Source: Tolumonas osonensis (lineage in GTDB: Bacteria > Pseudomonadota > Gammaproteobacteria > Enterobacterales > Aeromonadaceae). Taken from it: DNA of 64,000 nucleotides. This document shows, in pieces, positions 57,086 through 64,000 of the stretch. The notes under the pieces are model-generated. The model did no database searches. It was not told the origin of the DNA and saw nothing but the letters and a program-made list of their open reading frames with translations. Positions within the stretch are counted from its first letter, which is position 1. Each line of letters begins with the position of its first letter. The position numbers and the translations under genes are program-made. The stretch covers positions 160,786-224,785 of the forward strand of contig NZ_JACHGR010000007.1 of the NCBI RefSeq assembly GCF_014202415.1, written 5' to 3'.

Positions 57086-57762
57086 CGCGATTCCTCCAAC
57101 CGTCCTGCCGTCATACGCAACTGACGCTGGCAACGTGCAGCCAGAGCCACATCGTGTGTGACAATTACCAGGCTGGAACCGGACTCCCGATTCATCCGAA
57201 ATAATAAATCTGCTACTTTTTGTCCGGTATGCTGATCCAGATTACCGGTGGGTTCATCCGCCAGTAACAAGGCCGGCTGACAGATAAAAGCCCGGGCCAG
57301 CGCAACACGTTGCTGTTCGCCACCGGATAATCTGGCTGGTTTATGATGCAAACGTTCCCCTAACCCCACGTCATTTAGCAACGTGGTTGCCAATTGTTTA
57401 GCCTGACTGATCCCCCGTAATTCAGCCGGTAGCATCACGTTTTCCAGCGCGGTAAGTTCCGGGATCAACAAGAAAGACTGAAAAACAAAACCGATCCTTT
57501 CTGCGCGCAACCGGGCGCGTTGTTCTTCATCCATCTGATGTAATGGCTGACCGGCAATGTAAATTTCACCTTCACTCGGCAGATCCAGCCCGGCCAGCAT
57601 TCCCAGCAAGGTCGATTTACCTGAACCCGAGGCACCAACGATGGCAACACTCTCTCCCGGCTTGACTTGTAACCGGATCCCATCAAGGATGGTAAGCTGT
57701 TCCTTACCTACCGAAACCCGTTGCGACAAATTGTTGACCTGTATCATAAGAGGTTGCGTCAT
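57082..57762 (-). CDS. ybbA: ABC transporter ATPase YbbA
   Basis: A 226-residue LolD/MacB-type ATPase: Walker A GASGSGKST, Q-loop FQSFLLIPELTALENV, signature LSGGEQQRVALARA, Walker B LLLADEPTGNLD and the switch His in IVTHDV. It partners YbbP. The start ATG at 57762 shares bases with the tesA start on the other strand (CATG); AGGA lies about 9 bases upstream. An internal ATG at 57746 is possible but would shorten the N terminus. Confidence 0.92.
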   Translation of the reverse strand: MTQPLMIQVNNLSQRVSVGKEQLTILDGIRLQVKPGESVAIVGASGSGKSTLLGMLAGLDLPSEGEIYIAGQPLHQMDEEQRARLRAERIGFVFQSFLLIPELTALENVMLPAELRGISQAKQLATTLLNDVGLGERLHHKPARLSGGEQQRVALARAFICQPALLLADEPTGNLDQHTGQKVADLLFRMNRESGSSLVIVTHDVALAARCQRQLRMTAGRLEESR

Positions 57763-58378
57763 GAAAGGTATCCTATTGATGTTATTATCTATTTTCTCAC
57801 TGTCTGGTCATGCCGGTACATTATTGATCCTGGGTGACAGCCTGAGCGCCGGTTATATGATGGCGGCAGAGCAAAGCTGGCCTGTTCTTTTGCATCAGCA
57901 GTGGCAGAAGGAAAAATTCCCGGTCACTATCATTAACAGTAGCATCAGTGGCAGCACCACTCAGGACGGGCTGGCCCGTTTACCGGCCTTATTGTCCCGA
58001 CACAAGCCCGACTGGGTCTTAATCGAACTGGGTGCCAATGATGGTATCCGGGGTTTTCCACCTGCTATTCCTTATCAAACGTTGCAGAAAAGCATTCAGA
58101 TCATTCAGCAAGCCGGCGCTAAACCGTTATTAATGCAAATCCGGATCCCAAGAAATTATGGTGTGGCCTATATCGAAAAACTGGAAGCGATTTATCCCAG
58201 ACTGGCAGAAGAAACAGATACCCCACTGCTACCATTTTTCCTTGAGCCCATCGTGACTCGTCCGGAGCTGATGCTAAACGATGGCATTCATCCGACAGCA
58301 GCAGCACAACCCCTGATCAGGGATATGATGGCACCGCTATTACGTCAGTATATTCAAACCACAGAAAAGACTCTTTAG
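57761..58378 (+). CDS. tesA: Thioesterase I / lysophospholipase L1 (TesA)
   Basis: A 205-residue periplasmic SGNH hydrolase: signal peptide (KGILLMLLSIFSLSGHAG), block I LGDSLSAGY with the catalytic Ser, block II Gly near SSISGSTTQDG, block III GAND, and block V DGIHPTAAAQ with Asp and His. E. coli TesA hydrolyses acyl-CoA, lysophospholipids and esters. I chose ATG 57761 with AAGAGG upstream; the longer frame back to 57641 lies inside ybbA on the other strand. Confidence 0.94.
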   Translation: MKGILLMLLSIFSLSGHAGTLLILGDSLSAGYMMAAEQSWPVLLHQQWQKEKFPVTIINSSISGSTTQDGLARLPALLSRHKPDWVLIELGANDGIRGFPPAIPYQTLQKSIQIIQQAGAKPLLMQIRIPRNYGVAYIEKLEAIYPRLAEETDTPLLPFFLEPIVTRPELMLNDGIHPTAAAQPLIRDMMAPLLRQYIQTTEKTL

Positions 58379-58400
58379 ACAACCTTTTTTGCCCTGAAAT

Positions 58401-58415
58401 GTAATTTCAGGTAAA
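58401..58415 (+). promoter_or_regulatory. CpxR box upstream of cpxR
   Basis: GTAAT-TTCAG-GTAAA fits the CpxR consensus GTAAA-N5-GTAAA with one change, 82 bp before the cpxR start. The left part overlaps a perfect inverted repeat CCTGAAAT / ATTTCAGG (58393-58411). It suggests that the regulator controls its own gene, as in E. coli. Confidence 0.6.
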
Positions 58416-58497
58416 GATGTGTATATCTATGCAGAGTCTATTGTCCGGTTCTTTCAGCACCGTATCATGGCGCTGTCTTTTTATTAGGAAGGTTTAC

Positions 58498-59187
58498 ATG
58501 ATCCGCATTCTGTTGGTTGATGATGATCCCGAGCTGTGCAGCATGCAGGGGGAATATCTCAGTAACGAAGGTTTTGCAGTACGAATGTGCCACGATGGTG
58601 AGAGCGGACTGGAAGAGGCGCTCAGTGGGCATCATGATCTGATCCTGCTGGATGTTATGATGCCGAAACTCAATGGTATTGAGGTTCTGCGCCGTCTGCG
58701 GATCCACAGTAATATCCCGGTACTGATGCTAACGGCAAAAGGGGATGATATTGACCGGATCATCGGCCTAGAGTTAGGCGCTGATGACTACGTTTCCAAG
58801 CCCTGCACTCCTCGTGAGCTGGTTGCCCGGGTAAGGGCCATATTGCGCCGGGCCGATCCAGAGAAACAGGACTCGGGGCAATTACAACCGTTGCGGGTCG
58901 GCGCGCTGGCCATTTCAGCTGCCAGCCGCAGCGCTTCCTGGCATAACGAAGTGCTTGATCTGACCAGTACCGAATTCAATCTGCTGGAGATGTTGTGCCG
59001 CCGTGCCGGCAGAACTATCAGCAAGGAAGATCTCTCCCTGCATACCCTTGGCCGCCCGTTGGCACGTTATGATCGCAGTATTGATGTACATGTCAGTAAC
59101 CTGCGGCAAAAACTGGGTCTGCTGAAAGATGGACGTTCTCCGATTCAAACTATCCGCGGTATTGGTTATCAGCTGGTCGTGGAATAA
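58498..59187 (+). CDS. cpxR: CpxR-like response regulator (OmpR family)
   Basis: A 229-residue regulator with a receiver domain (acidic pocket DDD at 8-10, phospho-Asp52 in LLDVMMPK, Thr in LTA, Lys101 in SKP) and an OmpR winged helix (LGRPLARYDRSIDVHVSNLRQKL). The C-terminal pattern LGR.L..YDR.IDVH.SNLR.KL is that of CpxR rather than OmpR or PhoB. AGGAAGG precedes ATG 58498; upstream codons in frame are not conserved. It probably governs envelope stress genes. cpxA follows 3 bases later. Confidence 0.88.
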   Translation: MIRILLVDDDPELCSMQGEYLSNEGFAVRMCHDGESGLEEALSGHHDLILLDVMMPKLNGIEVLRRLRIHSNIPVLMLTAKGDDIDRIIGLELGADDYVSKPCTPRELVARVRAILRRADPEKQDSGQLQPLRVGALAISAASRSASWHNEVLDLTSTEFNLLEMLCRRAGRTISKEDLSLHTLGRPLARYDRSIDVHVSNLRQKLGLLKDGRSPIQTIRGIGYQLVVE

Positions 59188-59190
59188 TTA

Positions 59191-60555
59191 ATGCGTCGCA
59201 TCTTCTGGAAAATACTGCTGAGTTTCTGGCTGGCTATTCTGCTGACCGGCATTGTCACCGGCATCATTATCAAACTCTATCAGGATGCCAAGATTGCATA
59301 CAGCGTCATAGAAACCGGCGCGCGTCCTAACGGCCTGACAGAATCGGTTGCCAGAACGCTGGCCACTGGCGGCAAAGCATTATTAAGAGAGATAGTAAAA
59401 CCGCAAACAGCCGGGAAAGAGGCAACCGGAGGTCCTCCCTTGCCATTTGTTGTCGATACACAGGGAAAAGATCTATTTAGCCGGACAGTAAACAGTAAAG
59501 CCTGGGCTGAAGCGCAACGTCTTACTGACAAGCAGGCAAACACCCCGGGGGTGGAGAAAGTAACACTGCCTGATGGCGAAGTTTACTGGATATTCATGCC
59601 TCGCCGTCCTCCCCCTTTTCCGCATAACATCATGTTTGAGCTGTTTGATGCACCGTTTTTCCTGCTGGTTATGGCAATCCTGACCAGTCTATTGTTCAGC
59701 AGTTGGCTGGCCCGTGTTATCTCCCGTCCGATAGAAACATTGCGCGACGGCCTGAAAGCCGTATCCCAGGGGCATTTTGATATTAATGTCAGCCAGACAC
59801 TCGGCAAGCGTTACGATGAGTTCGCCGACCTGGGACAAGACGCTGACTCAATGGCAAAGAAACTGAAGCAGTCGATCCATGCCCAGCGCCGCTTGCTGCA
59901 CGATATTTCGCATGATTTACGTTCGCCGCTGGCCCGTCTTCAGCTGGCAATCGGTCTGATGCGTCAGAAACCAGAAAATAGCGAACTGATGCTGCAACGG
60001 ATTGAACAGGAATGTCATCGCCTGGATAGCCTGGTCGGTGAGGTATTGATGCTTGCCCGTATGGAATCCGGCGTACCGCTGCCTAAAGAGGACTATCTGG
60101 ATCTGGTTGAACTGCTGCAGTCACTGGTGGATGATGCCCAGTTTGAAGCCAGAGACAGCGACTGCATGATAGCGCTGCATGTGGATGAGGTGCTGAATGA
60201 CGGCATCATTATCCAGAGCCGGGGAGAATTGTTATTACGGGCATTTGACAATCTTATCCGTAATGCACTGCTGCATGCCGGCCCTCGCTGTCATATTGAA
60301 ATCAGCGTGTATCAGAAATCGCCGGGGCTGCTGCAGATCGATATTGCTGACAATGGTCCCGGTATTGCTGAACATACTCTGAGTTCAATTTTTGAACCCT
60401 TTTTCCGCAGTAATAATAATCAAGGGTCCGGATTGGGTCTGGCGATAACCAAACGGGCAATAGAAGCGCACGGCGGTACCATCTCTGCATATAACAGAGA
60501 GTCCGGCGGCTTATGCATGCATATTGAATTACCCTGTCCGGAACAACCTTCCTGA
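59191..60555 (+). CDS. cpxA: CpxA-like sensor histidine kinase
   Basis: A 454-residue membrane kinase: first membrane segment at about residues 8-28, a periplasmic sensor of about 120 residues, second segment at about 152-172, HAMP with RPIETLRDGLKAVSQGHFD, HisKA with His241 in HDISHDLRSPLARLQ, and HATPase_c with N box NLIRNALLHA, DNGPGI and GSGLGLAI. CpxA senses misfolded envelope proteins and phosphorylates or dephosphorylates CpxR. The periplasmic part has a Pro-rich end (MPRRPPPFPHNIMFELFD). No CpxP gene is adjacent. Confidence 0.88.
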   Translation: MRRIFWKILLSFWLAILLTGIVTGIIIKLYQDAKIAYSVIETGARPNGLTESVARTLATGGKALLREIVKPQTAGKEATGGPPLPFVVDTQGKDLFSRTVNSKAWAEAQRLTDKQANTPGVEKVTLPDGEVYWIFMPRRPPPFPHNIMFELFDAPFFLLVMAILTSLLFSSWLARVISRPIETLRDGLKAVSQGHFDINVSQTLGKRYDEFADLGQDADSMAKKLKQSIHAQRRLLHDISHDLRSPLARLQLAIGLMRQKPENSELMLQRIEQECHRLDSLVGEVLMLARMESGVPLPKEDYLDLVELLQSLVDDAQFEARDSDCMIALHVDEVLNDGIIIQSRGELLLRAFDNLIRNALLHAGPRCHIEISVYQKSPGLLQIDIADNGPGIAEHTLSSIFEPFFRSNNNQGSGLGLAITKRAIEAHGGTISAYNRESGGLCMHIELPCPEQPS

Positions 60556-60557
60556 CA

Positions 60558-60596
60558 CGGAAAGGATAAAAACCTTGGCTGGTTTTATCCTTTCCG
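60558..60596. terminator. Long hairpin between cpxA and ycjF
   Basis: CGGAAAGGATAAAAACC and GGTTTTATCCTTTCCG pair with one bulged A around a 6-nt loop. It overlaps the last codons and the stop of ycjF, so it is partly coding. No clear T run follows on the + strand, but it may end both converging transcripts. Confidence 0.6.
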
Positions 60597-61655
60597 GGAT
60601 GGCTGATCCTTAACCGTAAAAAACTGACTCACGGTTGCACTCAGCCGTTTCAGCAAAGCCCTTCTGATTTGTGAAAGTCTCGGTTTTTCATTGGCCTGCA
60701 ACTCGATCGGACGGCATAACTGAATCGTATTGATACCTAACCGGGCGGACATCAGCCCACTCCCCAGCCCTTGTGCCAACTTGGCTGAAAGTTTTGATGT
60801 CAGCTCACTACTGAACCAGTCTGTCCCCAGTTCTGTTGCCAATTCCGTTGCGCCGGCAAATACCATATTCTGCAAGATCTGACGAATCAGACGAATTTGT
60901 CCCCAGTAACCAAGACGGATCTGATAAACAGCGGCAATATTCCGGACCATTCTGATATTCCGCCATACCACCAGCAACATATCTGCCAGCGCTAACGGAC
61001 TGGCTGCCACCAGCAATGCGGTCTGACTACTGGAGGCAAGCACCAGCTGTAACGCCTTTTCATCCAGCGGATGCAAGACAAACTGGCTGAACAACGTTAA
61101 AACTTCAGCGTCGTTATGATGGGCATCAATCTGTTCCAGCCATTGCTGATAGCCGGGCGAATGCTGTAAACCCGTTTCATTGGCCAACCGCCGGCAAAAT
61201 GCCTGCGCATTTCCATGCTGTTGCTCACGGCTCAGATCGGCAGATTGTTCCCGGTAGCAGGTATTACTGCGTAACCGCCGCAGTACCCGCCATTCACGCC
61301 AGATCATCCCGCCAGCGCCTATCAACAAGGCCACGATGGCTGCAGACCAGGCTCCCCCCAGAAAAACATTTTCCGATAATTTCTGATAGATAAACTGACC
61401 AGTCTCCAGTAAAGCCAGCACCAGCACAGCACAGCTTCCCCACCACAGCCATGCGGACGGAGTGGAAGCTGATTCAACCGGCAGCGACGTCGCATCATCC
61501 GGAATATCAACTTCATCAAAACGGGAATCTTCATTCAGCTGTAATGGCGTCAATTCTGCCGGAGGAACGGTATCGGCGACGGTCTCCCGGTTTAATAACG
61601 TAAGAGGAACCTCTACTGCTTTTTTTTCATCTGAAGCCGATGCTGTTTTTTTCAT
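60585..61655 (-). CDS. ycjF: YcjF (DUF697/TIGR01620) inner-membrane protein
   Basis: A 356-residue protein with an acidic N-terminal cytoplasmic tail (about 1-70), two membrane segments (about 68-88 and 100-120: WLWWGSCAVLVLALLETGQFI, AWSAAIVALLIGAGGMIW) and a C-terminal DUF697-type helical part (AQGLGSGLMSARLGINTIQLCRPI). The function is unknown; it is always next to ycjX, whose stop overlaps its start by 4 bp. The pair belongs to phage-shock-linked genes in E. coli (pspE, then ycjXF), but no psp genes are in this window. Confidence 0.88.
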   Translation of the reverse strand: MKKTASASDEKKAVEVPLTLLNRETVADTVPPAELTPLQLNEDSRFDEVDIPDDATSLPVESASTPSAWLWWGSCAVLVLALLETGQFIYQKLSENVFLGGAWSAAIVALLIGAGGMIWREWRVLRRLRSNTCYREQSADLSREQQHGNAQAFCRRLANETGLQHSPGYQQWLEQIDAHHNDAEVLTLFSQFVLHPLDEKALQLVLASSSQTALLVAASPLALADMLLVVWRNIRMVRNIAAVYQIRLGYWGQIRLIRQILQNMVFAGATELATELGTDWFSSELTSKLSAKLAQGLGSGLMSARLGINTIQLCRPIELQANEKPRLSQIRRALLKRLSATVSQFFTVKDQPSRKG

Positions 61656-63064
61656 TGCATCTTGTCTCCCAGCAAGTATTCCAGTACCTGATCCAACCGG
61701 ATGTGAGGTCTGGCCTGGTCCTTCTGCCAGAGTGGCGGACGTAAATCGGTCAATCGTAACGGCGAGTTTTGCCAGAAATCAGGATCTGGTATCCGGGACG
61801 GTATCACGCCAGGAAACAGCGCCAGTTCATGTCCGGCCAGATCAATCCCGTGTAATACCGTCAATGGCTGCCCCAGATAATCCACCTGATGATATTCGCT
61901 GGAACGAATTGCAGCCATTGCCATACATTCCAGCGAAACGCCTTCAAAACGGGCCCGGGCCAGACCAGGCTGAACCAGGTCACGCAGCAGACTAAGCAAT
62001 GCCGGATGCTGATCCGGCGTGACATGGTCCGCTTTACTGGCGACAAACAGTAATTTATCTATCCGTGGGGAAAACAGCCGTTGCCACCAGTAGCTGCTGC
62101 CATACTGGAAACTCTGCAACAATTGCCCCAGCGTGTCCCTTAAGTCATAAATCGCTTCATGACTTACTTTTAATGGTTGCAAACAATCAACCAATACAAT
62201 CTGCCGGTCAAATCCGGAAAAATGTTTCTGATAAAACTGTTTTACCACATGTTCCTTATAAGCTTCATAACGCGCTTGTAGCAGGCCATACAGAGAGTCA
62301 TGCTCGGGGGATTCCGGCGATGCACCCCATACCCAGGGCACAAACTGCAGCATCGGCGCTCCGGCAAATTCACCGGGCAACACAAAGCGTCCCGGCTGAA
62401 TACTTTGCAGGCCGAGTTGCTGGCGGCAGTCCTGCAAATACTGCGTATAAAGAGCAGAAATATTCTTAACCTTATCCACCATCGCCGAGAACGGTTGTGA
62501 TGCGGACCAATGACTCCCGGCACTCAGCCAGGGCTCTGCCAGACGTCGTCGCCTGGGCGATTGAAGCTGTTCCCGGATCTGCGCGCTCCACTGGGCATAA
62601 CTTAAATCCAGCAGCGGCAAATCCAGTAACCATTCCCCCGGATAATCGACAATATCCAGATACAGATGACAGACATCATGACCGATTTTCTGACGCAGCA
62701 GATGCTGACTGCGAAAACGCAACTCCAGCCGGATCTCGCTGAGCGTCTGTGTCGGCTCCGGCCATCCGGGTGGATCTGACGACAGTACCGACAAAGCCTG
62801 GGAATAACCAAACGTTGGTATATGCTGATGCGTCTGCACTACCTGCTGCACGCCCAGCAAACGGCCTTGCTGTAATACCTGCCAGTGCGGTAACCGGGCG
62901 CTGAATCCAGCCTGTTCCAGTTGCTGAATCAATGCCGTTACAAATGCCGTCTTTCCGCTACGCGCCAGCCCGGTAACCGCCAGACGAAGATGACGATCCC
63001 AGGTTCGTTGCCATAACGTATCCGCCTTACGTTGCAAATTCAGCCATCGTTCATGCTGCAACAC
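61652..63064 (-). CDS. ycjX: YcjX, predicted nucleotide-binding protein (DUF463)
   Basis: A 470-residue P-loop protein: DRHLRLAVTGLARSGKTAFVTALIQQL near residue 25, DIVDYPGEWLLDLPLLDLSY, RFDRQIVLVDCLQPL and FVASKADHV (likely G4-type motif). It closely follows E. coli YcjX to the end PHIRLDQVLEYLLGDK. The structure of relatives suggests a GTPase; its role with YcjF in the envelope is unknown. I chose GTG 63064 because GGAGG lies 5 bases upstream; GTG 63070 would have no spacing. Confidence 0.9.
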   Translation of the reverse strand: MLQHERWLNLQRKADTLWQRTWDRHLRLAVTGLARSGKTAFVTALIQQLEQAGFSARLPHWQVLQQGRLLGVQQVVQTHQHIPTFGYSQALSVLSSDPPGWPEPTQTLSEIRLELRFRSQHLLRQKIGHDVCHLYLDIVDYPGEWLLDLPLLDLSYAQWSAQIREQLQSPRRRRLAEPWLSAGSHWSASQPFSAMVDKVKNISALYTQYLQDCRQQLGLQSIQPGRFVLPGEFAGAPMLQFVPWVWGASPESPEHDSLYGLLQARYEAYKEHVVKQFYQKHFSGFDRQIVLVDCLQPLKVSHEAIYDLRDTLGQLLQSFQYGSSYWWQRLFSPRIDKLLFVASKADHVTPDQHPALLSLLRDLVQPGLARARFEGVSLECMAMAAIRSSEYHQVDYLGQPLTVLHGIDLAGHELALFPGVIPSRIPDPDFWQNSPLRLTDLRPPLWQKDQARPHIRLDQVLEYLLGDKMQ

Positions 63065-63223
63065 AGACACCTCCGCAGATATGAGTTCTTCCCGTCTTTA
63101 TCAAGTATGCGAACAGACAGCATCTCAGACAAGCACTCGGATATAACTCGCGTTATAATCAGCACTTAGATGTGGCCAACACCAATGGTGGTGATGCCCC
63201 GGTCTGCCAGTCATGGATGTCGT

Positions 63224-64000
63224 ATGAAACATTTTCCATTAATACAGTGTTTGGGTGCTGTACTGCTACTACTCACCGGCTGCACCCCGGCCGAGACAGT
63301 TAAAACCAGCGGTGCGGTGTACTGTGTTGATAGCTTTAGCAATCATTTGAACCCGCAGATTCTGAGTTCCTCACCTTTTGTTGCCTCATTGTCACAGCAG
63401 GTCTATAACCGCCTGATTGAGATCAATCCCGACACACAGCGTCTGGACGGTGCTTTGGCGGAAAATTGGAGTATCAGCCGTAACGGGTTGGTTTATACCT
63501 TCAATTTACGACGGAATGTCTCATTTCACCAGACAGCATGGTTTACGCCACAGCGAACCTTTAACGCCGATGATGTGATTTTCAGCTTCCGCCGGATCAT
63601 TGACGCATCCCACCCTTACCATGCGGTATCTGGTACTCGCTATCCGTTCTTTGATAACCGGCAATTTTCACGGGTTTTGCAGGATGTCAGGAAAATAACC
63701 GACTATCAGGTTCAATTCATTTTGCGCCATCCGGATGCTTCATTTATGGCCACACTGGCCAGTGATTATGCCGTTATTTTGTCCGCCGAATACGGTAATT
63801 ATCTGCAGCGTCAGCACGGCGATCTGCAGGATATTGATGATATGCCGGTAGGAACCGGACCATTTCAGATACTGGAATTGCGGCCAAATGAATATCTGCG
63901 CCTGACCAGAAATCCCAGCTACTGGGACAAGACTCCGATACTGGAACAACTGGTTTTTGACTATACCCCCCGGGCATCCAAGCGACTGGCCAAATTATTT
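63224..64000 (+). CDS. sapA: SapA-like peptide ABC transporter binding protein, 3' end beyond the window
   Basis: The frame is open to the window end, giving 259 visible residues of a protein normally about 540 long. It is a cluster C (dipeptide/oligopeptide) binding protein: VYCVDSFSNHLNPQI, ALAENWSISRNGLVYTFNLRRNVSFH, FNADDVIFSFRRI and MPVGTGPFQI match E. coli SapA. E. coli SapA has a plain signal peptide, whereas here the N terminus ends in a lipobox (LLLLTGC, Cys20), so it is probably lipid-anchored. SapABCDF was linked to antimicrobial-peptide resistance and potassium or putrescine traffic. The position beside ycjX and the lack of an earlier start support ATG 63224. Confidence 0.88.
   Translation, partial: MKHFPLIQCLGAVLLLLTGCTPAETVKTSGAVYCVDSFSNHLNPQILSSSPFVASLSQQVYNRLIEINPDTQRLDGALAENWSISRNGLVYTFNLRRNVSFHQTAWFTPQRTFNADDVIFSFRRIIDASHPYHAVSGTRYPFFDNRQFSRVLQDVRKITDYQVQFILRHPDASFMATLASDYAVILSAEYGNYLQRQHGDLQDIDDMPVGTGPFQILELRPNEYLRLTRNPSYWDKTPILEQLVFDYTPRASKRLAKLF

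Noticed and set aside
61462..61995. 177-codon open frame on the plus strand across ycjF/ycjX
   Set aside because: Antisense to two recognisable genes, low-complexity translation.

Overview
The window is a gene-dense stretch of a gammaproteobacterial chromosome. About 62 protein genes and two tRNA genes are readable, with almost no accessory DNA. Gene content and order (yejM, cnoX, bepA-hda, purMN, mltD, grcA-ung, norR-hmp, der-bamB-yfgM-hisS-ispG-rodZ-pilW-rlmN, ycaO-focA-pflBA, ackA-pta, ybbAP-tesA, cpxRA, ycjXF-sapA) fit a facultative anaerobe near Aeromonadales. A Tolumonas- or Aeromonas-like organism is my best guess; this is inference from protein resemblance remembered from E. coli and relatives, not a search. 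I saw no insertion sequence, prophage or CRISPR array.

Layout. 1-19.1 kb holds envelope and housekeeping genes: the 3' part of yejM, a phosphopantetheinyl transferase, cnoX, perM, bepA, hda, upp, purMN, yafJ, gmhA, dnaQ, rnhA, a methyltransferase, gloB, mltD, an SDR, a DUF1904 protein, a TraB/GumN protein and an M32 carboxypeptidase. 19.3-19.5 kb carries two identical tRNA-Tyr genes. 19.7-25.6 kb has xthA, a transglutaminase-like exported protein and a HisJQMP-type basic amino-acid importer. 26-32 kb is a redox and nitric-oxide stress block: a DUF3545 protein, a hemerythrin, ung, grcA, norR, ytfE and hmp. 32-42.4 kb is the conserved der-to-rlmN block read leftwards, plus asd. 42.6-52.8 kb is a contiguous mixed-acid fermentation block: ycaO, focA, pflB, pflA, then yfbV (opposite strand), ackA and pta. 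53-64 kb contains a small Tai/Rap1a-like exported protein, a yfcH-type epimerase, ybbAP, tesA, a CpxR/CpxA pair, ycjX-ycjF and the 5' part of a sapA-like gene.

The most informative signals are regulatory. Between norR and ytfE there are three GT-N7-AC NorR boxes, an IHF match, a sigma-54 promoter with exact GG-N10-GC spacing, and a perfect FNR palindrome over the predicted start site. The promoters of grcA and focA-pflB each carry an FNR box and a palindrome of the TGTAAT-N3-ATTACA type (the HexR consensus as I remember it), which would tie the glycyl-radical enzyme and its repair subunit to one control circuit. The grcA leader also contains two strong hairpins. Other candidates are a CpxR box before cpxR and an ArcA box before ackA. 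No wholly new multi-gene system is evident; most genes are recognisable core genes.
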